Shown piece by piece: positions 8,801 to 16,805 of a DNA stretch of 64,000 nt. This stretch comes from Gloeotrichia echinulata CP02. GTDB taxonomy: Bacteria; Cyanobacteriota; Cyanobacteriia; Cyanobacteriales; Nostocaceae. The first letter of the stretch is position 1. Each line of letters starts with the position of its first letter. The notes under the pieces are model-generated. The model was not told where the DNA came from and did not search any database. It saw only the letters and a program-made list of their open reading frames with translations. The stretch is from assembly GCA_038087035.1 (NCBI GenBank), contig CP051187.1, forward strand, positions 3,291,001 to 3,355,000, in the 5' to 3' direction. The position numbers and the translations under genes were made by a program.

Positions 8801-11195
8801 CGCTAACGGCAACGTTGTGTGGGCAAAGAAGTTCGGAGGTTCTGGAATTGATGAGGGCACAGGAATCGTCGCTGACGGTTCGGGTAACATCAATTTTACA
8901 GGAGTCTTCAGTGGCACTGCTAGCTTTGACGGCATCACCCTCACCAGCGTCGGCGATGCTGATGCTTTCAATGTTACTCTCGACAGTAACGGTAATATCT
9001 TATCGGTGAGTAGTTCGGGCAATACTTCATTAGACCTGGGTGTTGGAATTGCCATTGATGGAGTGGGTAGCATTTACTCTACGGGCGTTGTCTCAGATAC
9101 TGCCAGCTTTAGCAATACCAGCCTCACCAGTACAGGCTTTAGTAATCCCTCGATCAGCAAGTTTGAGGGACCGCAAATCACCCTCGCCCTCGCAGCCAGT
9201 AACGTCGCTGAAGATGGCACCGACAACCTCACCTACACCTTCACCCGCCAAGGTCAGACCACCAACGCGCTAACAGTCAACTTTAACGTTGCCGGCACAG
9301 CGACTGTTGACACCGACTACACTCAAACCGGCGCCACCAACAACACCGTCACCTTTGCAGCAGGTGCTACCACCGCCACTGTTACCATTGACCCCACTGC
9401 AGATACCACGGTGGAATCTGATGAAACTGTCGAGTTAACCTTAGCAGCAGGAACAGGGTATGCGATCGCTACATCTGAAGCGGTGACGGGTAATATTACT
9501 AATGATGACACTCAAGTTACCCTCGCCCTCGCAGCCAACAGCGTCACTGAAGATGGCACCGACAATCTCATTTATACCTTCACCCGCCAAGGTCAGACCA
9601 CCAACGCGCTAACAGTCAACTTCAACGTTGGCGGCACAGCCACTGTTGACAACGACTACACTCAAACCGGCGCCACCAACAACACCGTCACCTTTGCAGC
9701 AGGTGCTACCACCGCCACTGTTACCATTGACCCCACTGCAGATACTACGGTCGAATCTGATGAAACTGTTGGGTTAACTTTGGCTGCGGGAACAGGGTAT
9801 GCGATCGCTACATCTGAAGCGGTGACGGGTAATATTACTAATGATGACACTCAAATCACCCTCGCCCTCGCAGCCAACAGCGTTACTGAAGATGGCACCG
9901 ACAACCTCACCTACACCTTCACCCGTGAAGGTCAGACCACTGACCCCCTAACAGTCAACTTTAATGTTGGCGGTGATGTCACCTTCAACGACGACTACAC
10001 CGCAGTCGGCACTGATACCTTTACCGCCACCAATGGCACTGTCACCTTTGCAGCAGGTGCTACCACCGCCACTGTTACCATTGACCCGACTACAGACACT
10101 AAAGTGGAGCCTGATGAAATCCTGGGGTTAACACTGGCAGGGGGAACAGGTTATAACATCGGTACATCTGAGGTAGTGACGGGTAATATTACTAATGATG
10201 ACAGCCAAGTTACTGTCTCCTCTGCACCCAATACTGGCAGCATTTTCAACCTTGAAGGTGCGGCACAGCCAGTAAATTTCCTGCTCAAGAGTGCCAGTAG
10301 TGGTGCAGTCAATGAAATCGGACTATTTCAAGTAGACGACGATAAGGGTACTATCGGCGGTGTTGCTCCCGATGACCCCAAATACGCGCAAACAGCCCTG
10401 GACAATTCCCGCAGTATCTTCTCTACCTTGCCAAATCGCCCTAATGGCTTTAATGACAACCTCAGCAGCAATCTCGACCTAGGGGCTGGTGTTAAGTTCC
10501 GTCTGCTGTTGGTACAAAATGGCACTATCGATGGTTTGCGGAACGGCACAGTACCGCTGTCACAAATGCTGCTCTCTTCTCCTACTTCCTCGGAAGTTGC
10601 TGATGGCAAATTTGACCTCAGCTTCCAAAATAGTCCGGGTACGGTGGTGCAAATTTCACTGGGCACGGAAGATCTTAAAGGCAGTGGTTTGCAAGACAAG
10701 CAGCAAGGGGAAGTGTTGGATTTAACTAAGTTGACAGGTACACAGACAGCAACCTTTACTGTCTACCGTGAAGCAGGTTATAACAATTTGGTCGGCTTCT
10801 ACCGTGTGGCGGATATCAACGGTGGTATTGATACTAACAATGATGGTGTAGGAGATTTGTTACCCGGACAAGCTGGCTATGCAGAGGCGGCGGTGAAAAA
10901 CCGCGTCGGCGGTATCAATTTGAGTGTGGGGAATCAGGGTACAGCCAGTTTTACGGGTACATTTGAGGGGGGGTCAATATTTGCACCATTCCTCATCGTC
11001 AATGCTACAGCGGACGCATTTTTGGACAATAACCCCAACAACAACCCGGCAATTTACTTCCCGTACCTTGGTGCGAATTCGGACAATGTAGACCATGTGC
11101 GGATGCTGGGTGACAACATCTTCGGGTTTGAGGATTTACCTGGTGGTGGCGATAAGGATTTCAATGACATCATCGTCAAAGTGAATATTGCCTAA
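5883..11195 (+). CDS. giant SBBP beta-propeller / Calx-beta / DUF4114 protein
   Basis: 1770 residues, ATG at 5883 after AGAGGAATT. Residues 1-450 and about 680-1095 are two sets of SBBP-type repeats (DSSGNTYVTGxFxxTATFGSTTLTS followed by GNxLWAQKxGGT) that should fold as beta-propellers. Five Calx-beta domains follow in groups of two (about 450-675) and three (about 1100-1440), each with VxEDGxxNLxYTFTRxGxT and a closing VTGNITNDD. The last 330 residues include a metal-binding-looking C-terminal DUF4114-type domain (FGFEDLPGGGDKDFNDIIV). No classical signal peptide is present, so if the protein is exported, a type I route is plausible. DNA identity between repeats is high, pointing to recent internal amplification. 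Likely a calcium-binding cell-surface or extracellular protein; its ligand is unknown. Confidence 0.85.
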   Translation: MNTINNVLWAQKFGGTQNDAPTGIVVDSSGNTYVTGYFYNTATFGSTTLTSDVNLYSNPFVTKLDSSGKFLWAQKFSNSSGLGGPFDPSTDITIDASGNTYITGNFSGTATFGNITLTSGVNQFFFNTADAFITKLDSSGNFLWAQKLGGTSNDAAKGITVDASGNTYVTGTFSDTATFGSTTLTSAGNSDGFITKLDNSGNVLWAKKFGGTSLDNGYDIAADGAGNTYVTGGFTSTATFGDITLTSNGSAFGNPFITKLDSSGKFLWAQKFVTNSYSPGGAITVDSLGNTYITGSFFDTATFGNTTLNSGGNQDAFITKLDSSGKFLWAQKLGGASDDSGNDITVDSSGNIYVTGRFSSTVTFGNTTLTSAGNTDVFVAKLDSNGNVLSAKKLGGTSSDAGNGIAIDGTGNTYVTGTFNSTATFGSTTLTNSSLGLNSDGFIVKLGQQDITLALTPSSVVEDGSNNLIYTFTREGNTTNPVTVNFNVGGNATFNTDYTAVGADTFTATNGTVTFAAGATTATVTIDPTADTTFEPDETVGLTLAAGGGYSIVTSAAVTGNITNDDTQVTLALAANSVTEDGTDNLIYTFTREGQTTDPLTVNFNVGGTATLDNDYTQTGATNGTVTFAAGATTATVTIDPTADTTVESDETVGLTLAAGTGYNIGTSEVVTGNIFNDDIPPTVFWGIAGDAAGNAYVTGAFTGQFNFGNTSFSSTDLTSSDALIFKFDSNFQSLWAQKLGGTLTDVGVSIAADAAGNNYVTGFFSGTASFGSTSLTSAGDSDAFVTKLDTNGNVLWAQNFGGTLSDQGWGVTVDSTGNIYGTGTFSGTASFGSTSLTSAGDSDAFITKLDTNGNVLWAQNFGGTSADKSVGITSDGAGNTYATGTFSGTASFGSTTLTSAGDSDAFITKLDSSGNFLWAQKLGGTFADSGFGITVDGAGNTYVSGVFRDIASFGSTSLTSAGNSDAFVAKLDANGNVVWAKKFGGSGIDEGTGIVADGSGNINFTGVFSGTASFDGITLTSVGDADAFNVTLDSNGNILSVSSSGNTSLDLGVGIAIDGVGSIYSTGVVSDTASFSNTSLTSTGFSNPSISKFEGPQITLALAASNVAEDGTDNLTYTFTRQGQTTNALTVNFNVAGTATVDTDYTQTGATNNTVTFAAGATTATVTIDPTADTTVESDETVELTLAAGTGYAIATSEAVTGNITNDDTQVTLALAANSVTEDGTDNLIYTFTRQGQTTNALTVNFNVGGTATVDNDYTQTGATNNTVTFAAGATTATVTIDPTADTTVESDETVGLTLAAGTGYAIATSEAVTGNITNDDTQITLALAANSVTEDGTDNLTYTFTREGQTTDPLTVNFNVGGDVTFNDDYTAVGTDTFTATNGTVTFAAGATTATVTIDPTTDTKVEPDEILGLTLAGGTGYNIGTSEVVTGNITNDDSQVTVSSAPNTGSIFNLEGAAQPVNFLLKSASSGAVNEIGLFQVDDDKGTIGGVAPDDPKYAQTALDNSRSIFSTLPNRPNGFNDNLSSNLDLGAGVKFRLLLVQNGTIDGLRNGTVPLSQMLLSSPTSSEVADGKFDLSFQNSPGTVVQISLGTEDLKGSGLQDKQQGEVLDLTKLTGTQTATFTVYREAGYNNLVGFYRVADINGGIDTNNDGVGDLLPGQAGYAEAAVKNRVGGINLSVGNQGTASFTGTFEGGSIFAPFLIVNATADAFLDNNPNNNPAIYFPYLGANSDNVDHVRMLGDNIFGFEDLPGGGDKDFNDIIVKVNIA

Positions 11196-11204
11196 TTTCC
11201 TGGT

Positions 11205-11232
11205 AGGGGCGCAACGCCTTGCGCCCTTCCCT
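11205..11232 (+). terminator. probable intrinsic terminator built from a dispersed palindrome
   Basis: AGGGGCGCAA-CGCC-TTGCGCCCTT forms a strong GC-rich hairpin 10 bp after the giant gene's stop codon and is followed by CCCTCTTTTTT. The stem belongs to the dispersed GGGGCGCAAGGCCTTGCGCC palindrome family of this window, so a repeat seems to serve as terminator. Confidence 0.55.
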
Positions 11233-11305
11233 CTTTTTTCCAGATGTCTGATCAGCTCCCCGACTCCTTCAAGAAGTCGGAGATTTTGCAACCTATTGAC
11301 TGGTT

Positions 11306-11514
11306 TAGGACTTACGCATTGACAAAAAACACAAAATATGGACTGCAAAAAACCGGAGATGTCGTAGGGGTTTAGCATTGCTAAACCCTTACAGCAATGC
11401 TAAACCCCGAAAACGCGGGTCTGTTTACCATCAAAGTAATAATTAATCAAAGCCTGAAACGACGTATTTTGGTAAAAGCATACCATGCCAAATTTGTACA
11501 GTGCGTAAGTCCTA
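11306..11514. mobile_element. MITE, family D (ends TAGGACTTACGCAYTG)
   Basis: A 209-bp element with inverted ends TAGGACTTACGCATTG and TAGGACTTACGCACTG. Its centre carries a palindrome of the GGGTTTAGCATTGCTAAACCC type. Flanks both read TGGTT, but the surrounding DNA is itself a GACTGGTT repeat, so that match is not safe evidence of a target duplication. Confidence 0.7.
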
Positions 11515-11705
11515 TGGTTGACTGGTTAACTGGTTTGACTGGTTGACTGGTTCACAGCCTCTAGGCTGGGAACCCATTCTGGGAGGCTCCGCCTCCAGGG
11601 TTTAGCAATGCTAAACCCCTACTTGACAAGAGGTAGAGCCTATGAGAATACATTCAGGCTAGGAACGAGACGACATAAGCCTTTGGGCTTATCTTAGTAC
11701 CATTC

Positions 11706-12126
11706 GGACTTACGCACTGTACAAATTAGCTATTACATGCATAACGATTTGTCAAGAAAACAAGTTGTTTCTTTACGAAAACAACTTGGTTTCGTTACCA
11801 AGACAAGTAGTTTCGTTACCAAGACAAGTGCTTTCGTTACCAAGACAAGTGCTTTCGTTACCAAGACAAGTGCTTTCGTTACCAAGACAAGTGCTTTCGT
11901 TACCAAGACAAGTAGTTTCGTTACCAACACAAGTAGTTTCGTTACCAACACAAGTAGTTTCGTTACCAACACAAGTAGTTTCGTTACCAACACAAGTAGT
12001 TTCGTTACCAACACAAGTTGTTTCGTTACCAACACAAGTTCGTAGCGATGGCTGCGTCCACCCACCGCCTGTTTTTTCCTAATTTCTCTCACTGCATTAT
12101 TTATCTAATTTGTCAATGCGTAAAAT
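11706..12126. mobile_element. family D-like element carrying a 21-bp tandem array
   Basis: The left end GGACTTACGCACTGTACAAA and the right end (complement of ATTTTACGCATTGACAAATT) are family D inverted ends. Between them lies the 21-bp array at 11790-12041, so the array appears to sit inside a mobile-element shell. No credible gene is enclosed. Confidence 0.5.
11790..12041. repeat. 21-bp tandem array I, 12 units
   Basis: Twelve head-to-tail units of exactly 21 bp, core TTTCGTTACCAAGACAAGT. The first six units carry ACCAAGACAAGT and the last six ACCAACACAAGT, so the array is made of two sub-blocks that expanded separately. The period is a multiple of 3 and units lack stops, which opens long frames on both strands; none has gene-like composition. 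Confidence 0.92.
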
Positions 12127-12163
12127 TTAGTAGTATATGTAACTGTACCCTGAGTAAAATCTT

Positions 12164-12520
12164 GTGAATGAAGCTCAATTAGTCGTGAATGAAGCTCAAA
12201 TGCTCGTGAATGAAGCTCAGATACTCGTGAATGAAGCTCAATCACTCGTGAATGAAGTTCAAATACTCATGAATGAAGCTCAATCACTCGTGAACGGAGT
12301 TCAAATACTCGTGAATGAAGCTCAATCGCTCGTGAACGGAGTTCAAATACTCGCGAACGGAGTTCAGCTACTCGTGAATGAAGCTCAATCACTCGCGAAC
12401 GGAGTTCAACTACTCGCGAGCGGAGTTCGACTACTCGCGAATGAAGTTAAACTACTTGCGAGCGGAGTTCAACTACTCGTGAACGGAGTTCAGCTACTTG
12501 TGAATGAAGCTCAAGTCATT
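12164..12520. repeat. 21-bp tandem array II, 17 units
   Basis: Seventeen units of 21 bp, core GTGAATGAAGCTCAATCA, with variants GTGAACGGAGTTCAA. A frame from the GTG at 12164 would encode a 132-residue heptad-like repeat (VNEAQSL), but it has no ribosome-binding site of its own and each unit contains the same GTG. The first unit of array IV (50915) begins with the same 15 bases GTGAATGAAGCTCAA, so the two arrays are related. Confidence 0.9.
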
Positions 12521-12572
12521 TCCAGAGTTAAATATAGGACGCTCAATATCCAAAAATTATAATTTCATCCCT

Positions 12573-12619
12573 GATTTTTTCATAAAACCGCCTTCACCCT
12601 ACTGATAAGTAAATAGAGA
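12573..12619 (+). promoter_or_regulatory. conserved bipartite upstream motif, copy 2
   Basis: TTTTTTCATAAAA, then 12 bp, then TACTGATAAGTAAATAGAGA at 12600-12619, 32 bp before the start of the TPR gene. It matches copy 1 at 1504-1551 in both blocks and in spacing. Confidence 0.5.
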
Positions 12620-12651
12620 ACTCAACAATCAGTATTTATCAAGAGGGTAAT

Positions 12652-13578
12652 ATGCGACAACTTCTTAAATCTGTAGCTACAGTTTGTGCTTTAACTCTAA
12701 TTGCTAGCGCTCCGGTTTTTGTAGCAGCTAAACCTGCTAGCGCTGTACCTACAGCAGTGTTAACACAAGTGAATGAAAAGGATGCCGAATTCTATTTCAA
12801 TCGCGGAAATGAGCGCTATCAAAAAGAAGATTATCAGGGCGCAATTGAGGATTTCAACAGAGCTTTGCGGATTAATCCCAATTATGCATATGCTTATGCA
12901 GCTAGGGCTGCGGCTCGTATTAAATTGGGAGACGAACAAGGAGGAATAGAAGATTTTCAGCAAGCCATGCGACTCAATCCCAAAATTGCTGCTGACATAT
13001 TATTTGCTAAAGGACTTGATAGCTATCAAAAAGAAGACTATAAGGGGGCAATTAAGTATCTCAACCAAGCATTACAAATTAATCCTGACCTAGCTGAAGC
13101 CTACTTCGTCCGGGGTGGTGTTCGTTTACAATTACAAGATTATCAGGCAGCAATTCAGGATTTGAATCAAGCCCTGCGAATTAATCCTAACCTAGCTGAA
13201 GCCTACTTCGTCCGGGGTACTGCGCGTTTACAATTAGAAGATTATCAGGCAGCAATTCAAGATTTGAATCAAGCCCTGCAAATTAAACCTAACCTAGCTG
13301 AAGCCTACTTCGTCCGGGGTGCTGCGCGTTTACAATTACAAGATTATCAAGCAGCAATTCAAGATTTGAATCAAGCCCTGCGAATTAATCCTAACTATGC
13401 TGAAGCCTACTTTTACCGGGGTATTGCTAACGCTGCTTTGGAAGAAAGAGAAAAAGCCATCGCGGATTTGGAGACAGCAGCTAAACTATTTCAAAAACAA
13501 GGAAATTCACTGAACGCCAAAAACGCACTTGACATAATTAAACAAATCAGCAGTAGGGATAATTTACCTCTTGTTTAA
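12652..13578 (+). CDS. secreted tetratricopeptide repeat protein
   Basis: 308 residues; ATG at 12652 after AAGAGGG. A signal peptide (residues 1-34: hydrophobic VATVCALTLIASAPVFVAA, with an AxA-like site near PASA) sends it to the periplasm or thylakoid lumen. About seven TPRs follow, each near 34 residues (AEFYFNRGNERYQKEDYQGA). TPRs 4-6 are nearly identical at DNA level (102-bp units starting near 13087, 13189 and 13291), a recent internal amplification. TPR proteins are scaffolds for protein partners; the partner here is unknown. The first seven residues (MRQLLKS) equal those of the secreted protein at 5123. The upstream region carries the motif shared with the GRDP-like gene and, further up, array II. 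Confidence 0.85.
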   Translation: MRQLLKSVATVCALTLIASAPVFVAAKPASAVPTAVLTQVNEKDAEFYFNRGNERYQKEDYQGAIEDFNRALRINPNYAYAYAARAAARIKLGDEQGGIEDFQQAMRLNPKIAADILFAKGLDSYQKEDYKGAIKYLNQALQINPDLAEAYFVRGGVRLQLQDYQAAIQDLNQALRINPNLAEAYFVRGTARLQLEDYQAAIQDLNQALQIKPNLAEAYFVRGAARLQLQDYQAAIQDLNQALRINPNYAEAYFYRGIANAALEEREKAIADLETAAKLFQKQGNSLNAKNALDIIKQISSRDNLPLV

Positions 13579-13653
13579 TTTGCAATTGCTTACAGCCGTA
13601 GATTATGTTGATAGTTTCTAGATGCTTGTTCTGTTTTGTTTACCAAAAGTTCA

Positions 13654-13709
13654 TTAGGGTGGGCAATGCCCACCAAAACCTAAATGTGGTGGGCATTGCC
13701 CACCCTACA
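13654..13709. repeat. inverted repeat with GGGTGGGCAATGCCCACC palindromes
   Basis: Two palindromic blocks facing each other (TAGGGTGGGCAATGCCCACC ... GGTGGGCATTGCCCACCCTA) form a long hairpin between the TPR and membrane-protein genes. It is a typical small dispersed cyanobacterial repeat and may also end transcription of the TPR gene. Confidence 0.6.
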
Positions 13710-13755
13710 ATTTTTTTCATGAAAGCTCAATAACCACTTAATTTTGAGGTGTAAA

Positions 13756-14460
13756 ATGCTAAATAAATTCAAAGAAGCACTATTTATTTTCAAGTCAAAT
13801 GCAGTTTTATTTAATGCAATAATTCTGACATTTTATTTACCAATACAGATATTAACGCATGGCTTATCATATTTACCTACTGAAGGTGTTTTTGGCATAG
13901 CATCGTTTTTAGCGTTCATTGCGTACATCTTCTCCCTACCGTGGATGTGGGTAATATGGTTGATATTATCTCTAATTGGAGAATGTGCAATCATTTATGC
14001 CTCATTTCAATTTAAACAAGGACAAACAGCTAAATATTTAGAAGCAATGTCTGCAGGAAGTCGTAAGTGGATTAATTTGTTCTTTGCTGGACTAATCGCT
14101 ACGATATTGATTTTTTTGGGACTTATTTGTTTTGTGATTCCGGGAATAATTTTTCTGGTTATTTATGCGTTGATACCCCATATTATTGTCCTAGAAAGTT
14201 CTAGTATAATAGACTGCTTTGGCAGAAGCGCTAAACTAACAGTAGGAAAAAGATGGCAAATATTCTGGGTGGTAATTATCTTTGCTATAGTCTTTTTTAT
14301 GTTCGGAACTCTTAGCGCCATGCTGGGACTATCAGAGTTATCAGATAATATTTTTGTTTCTGTGCCCTATAGTTATATTGTGGAATTACTTCGATCATTC
14401 TTCAGTATATTCATGTTCTTATTTTATTGGGAGGCGAGGCAAAAAGAGTTACACATCTAG
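13756..14460 (+). CDS. multi-pass membrane protein, GDPD-membrane-domain/YciC-like
   Basis: 234 residues from the ATG at 13756, which follows GAGGTG; an upstream in-frame start is weaker. About six hydrophobic segments are seen. The stretch CFVIPGIIFLVIYALIPHII followed by VLE...CFGRSAKLTVGKRWQIFWVV is characteristic of the membrane domain shared by glycerophosphodiester-phosphodiesterase membrane domains and YciC-like proteins (PGI, then E...A..RS..L..G..W). The catalytic domain of GDPD is absent. Function unknown; an inner-membrane location is certain enough from composition. It converges on the CHAT-fusion gene, with two hairpin repeats between them. Confidence 0.7.
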   Translation: MLNKFKEALFIFKSNAVLFNAIILTFYLPIQILTHGLSYLPTEGVFGIASFLAFIAYIFSLPWMWVIWLILSLIGECAIIYASFQFKQGQTAKYLEAMSAGSRKWINLFFAGLIATILIFLGLICFVIPGIIFLVIYALIPHIIVLESSSIIDCFGRSAKLTVGKRWQIFWVVIIFAIVFFMFGTLSAMLGLSELSDNIFVSVPYSYIVELLRSFFSIFMFLFYWEARQKELHI

Positions 14461-14491
14461 GCTGGGTTGAGAAACGTAGGAGCAGCTAGGT

Positions 14492-14633
14492 GTAGGGGCA
14501 CGGCAGTGCCGTGCCCCTACGGGTGTACCTAACTGAGCAAGAAAAAACCAGTTAGGGAATGCCAAGTAAAGCGTTGTTTATACCCTAATTGAACCACATA
14601 TATTGTCAGGGCACGGCAATGCCGTGCCCCTAC
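14492..14633. repeat. two GTAGGGGCACGGCANTGCC-type palindromes
   Basis: Near-perfect palindromes at 14492-14520 and 14608-14633 occupy the gap between two convergent genes, where they could act as bidirectional terminators. The same palindrome recurs at 24108-24132, 50821-50849 and 53159-53187, with variant forms inside MITE family B. Confidence 0.75.
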
Positions 14634-14674
14634 GCGGTGGTTATTTACGTTAAAATAGTTGTGACGCCAGATGT

Positions 14675-16780
14675 CTAACGGACTCGCACAAACCCAGCTT
14701 GCTCAATTAAATTTTGTCCTTCATTACTCAACAGATAATTGGCGTAAAATTCTCCGACTTTTTCATCCACCTGACCATCTTCTTTAATAATCACATACAG
14801 GTAACGAGTCATCGGATATTCATTATTTTTGACCGCTGTAAAATTCAGTTTATTATGTTGCCAAGGACATTTTTCTCCTGGTTTAACTCCAGGTGTATCT
14901 ACAGCAATTTCTTTCCCCCCAGCAACCTTAATTCGTATAGTTTTAACGCTGCATTGGTTAATTACTTCAGCCGCAGACGCATAATAAATTCCCCCATTAT
15001 TAGGGTTTTTTCCTACTTGCTGTAATGTTGAAGTTGTATCAGAAATCTCCTTAATATTGGCTCCAAAATTATCATCTTGTAAAACATATTTTTGGAAAAC
15101 TTTAGTTGTACCACCGTCTTGGGAACGAGTGTATGGTGTAATGATAAGATCGGGACCACCCACTTGTTGCCAATTGGTGATTTGACCTGTGTAAATACCT
15201 TTGAGTTGCTCTACACTCAAGCTAGAAATATTTAAGCTGGGGTGAATCACGATAGCAATAGCATCAATTGCTATCCGAACTGGCTTAAGTTTGAAGTCTT
15301 TATCCTTAGCATTTTTGAATTCATCATCATCGACAATTCTTGAAGATTGAGCAAAAGATATGTCACCATCCAATAACATCTGGATTCCTGGTACTGAACC
15401 TCCTGATGTACCAGGTCGTTGATAATAGCTCAGTTGAAATTCAGGCCATTTCTCTTTGATCTTCTCATCTACTTTGCTTCTAATTGGTGCCCAAGATGTG
15501 CTACCACCATAGCGAAATTTACCGGAAGGAGGCGATGGGAGAATACATAACCAAACCACAACACCGCCAACACACAAACTTACTAAGCCAATTAATAGCC
15601 ACGGTTTGATGTTTTTTTGTTTCTGAATGGGTGGATTTTTCGATTCTTGATCAATCACCCGTTCTGGAGGAATTTCAGGCTTTGGTGGTGGCGCTGGTGG
15701 CGGGAAAGTGAAAGGTTTGGTATTGGGTTCAATACAAATTGTGGGTAGCCACATTGCACCAGGGTATTGAGACTCAAAATGTTCTAGGCGGTTGCGTGCT
15801 TCGTGGACGGAAGTAAACAGGGAATTATTCTGGGTCAATTCTTGGAAAAAGTACCTCAAAAATTCTACCGCTACTCGGTCTGGTACGGGTTCGCGCATGA
15901 CAATAATCTGAGGTAACTGCAGTTCTGCTAGTTGGTTCGCTAACCCCAAACCATCACAGGAATTAAAAATTGCTAATTGTAATCCTCGCTTAATAGCTTT
16001 CTTCAAAGCTTTTTTAAAATCTTCAATACTTAAACTATCTTGAGCGTTGAGTTCAATCCAACCTATTTGCCCGTCTTCTTGACTACCACTATGTCCGGTA
16101 AAGACGAAAATATTATAGCCTTTTTCATCCCTAAGTGTCTCCTGTAATTCTTCACGGCTAGGCTGTAAGAGATAGACTATTTCAACTCCATATTTTTCTA
16201 GTTCTTGAATGATATTTAAGTCTTTTTGAGTATTAATACCGTCACTTCTACCAACAATAACTAAAATTCTATCATTTGTACGTTTTGTATCTAGCTTGCC
16301 AGACTGTGTATTTGAGTTTTTGGGCGCACTCAGAGCAATTTCGGCTTGGGGATAGTATTTTTCAAATAAACTCCACTCTTGCCAAGGAAGGCGGCGTAAG
16401 TTGATATCTTTAACATCAATAATGAAGTTAATTTCTTCATTTAAACCATGCAATTCTTTGGCGATCGCAATTAATCCATCCCGAATTGGTCGCCATCTGC
16501 TATCCCCAACGTTAAGCCATTGATTTAAATGCTCTTTTACCCCTACAATGTATTCCCCTGGGGAATAATTTATCACCTTTTTCGGTGTCAGGCGTAATTC
16601 TGTCATGCACGATCGCACATCGTTGATTTGACGATAGGCTGACTGCCAGCCTTCGTAAGATGATGTCAACTCTGGTGGTAAACTAGGCAGAAATCCTTCA
16701 GTTTCCAGATTCTTCGCCGTCAGAATCACCAGGAATCCCTCATCGGGAGCTGGTCTGATTTTCAACTTAACTATAGCCAT
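14675..16780 (-). CDS. CHAT protease domain - transmembrane - PstS-like binding domain fusion
   Basis: 701 residues in three parts. Residues about 170-345 are a CHAT (caspase-like, clan CD) peptidase with His in VFTGHSG (H230) and Cys in IFNSCDG (C275). A Pro-rich linker leads to one membrane span at about 393-414 (WLLIGLVSLCVGGVVVWLCI). Residues about 420-701 resemble the PstS-type phosphate-binding fold (GGSTSWAPIRSKV, PGTSGGSVPGIQMLLDGDIS, LKGIYTGQITNWQQVGG). The layout implies a cytoplasmic protease whose activity could be set by a ligand outside the membrane. The gene lies 25 bp behind the DUF1822 gene, with a sigma-like gene ahead, so a sensor-protease-transcription pathway is plausible. 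The ligand (phosphate or other) and the protease target are not known. Confidence 0.85.
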   Translation of the reverse strand: MAIVKLKIRPAPDEGFLVILTAKNLETEGFLPSLPPELTSSYEGWQSAYRQINDVRSCMTELRLTPKKVINYSPGEYIVGVKEHLNQWLNVGDSRWRPIRDGLIAIAKELHGLNEEINFIIDVKDINLRRLPWQEWSLFEKYYPQAEIALSAPKNSNTQSGKLDTKRTNDRILVIVGRSDGINTQKDLNIIQELEKYGVEIVYLLQPSREELQETLRDEKGYNIFVFTGHSGSQEDGQIGWIELNAQDSLSIEDFKKALKKAIKRGLQLAIFNSCDGLGLANQLAELQLPQIIVMREPVPDRVAVEFLRYFFQELTQNNSLFTSVHEARNRLEHFESQYPGAMWLPTICIEPNTKPFTFPPPAPPPKPEIPPERVIDQESKNPPIQKQKNIKPWLLIGLVSLCVGGVVVWLCILPSPPSGKFRYGGSTSWAPIRSKVDEKIKEKWPEFQLSYYQRPGTSGGSVPGIQMLLDGDISFAQSSRIVDDDEFKNAKDKDFKLKPVRIAIDAIAIVIHPSLNISSLSVEQLKGIYTGQITNWQQVGGPDLIITPYTRSQDGGTTKVFQKYVLQDDNFGANIKEISDTTSTLQQVGKNPNNGGIYYASAAEVINQCSVKTIRIKVAGGKEIAVDTPGVKPGEKCPWQHNKLNFTAVKNNEYPMTRYLYVIIKEDGQVDEKVGEFYANYLLSNEGQNLIEQAGFVRVR

Positions 16781-16805
16781 TGTTGTTTCCTTTTATTTAA
16801 TCTTT

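Noticed and set aside
11301..11519. TGGTT target duplication around the family D element
   Set aside because: The flanking DNA is itself a GACTGGTT repeat, so a five-base match is expected.
11733..12092. Long open frames on both strands across array I
   Set aside because: They result from a stop-free 21-bp unit, appear in several frames at once and have no translation signals.
11790..12520. CRISPR array
   Set aside because: The units are contiguous with no spacers, and no cas genes are present.
12164..12562. 132-codon frame of VNEAQSL heptads over array II
   Set aside because: A tempting coiled-coil-like protein, but it starts within a repeat unit, lacks its own ribosome-binding site, and sibling arrays show frames open for the same trivial reason. 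Kept as a repeat only.
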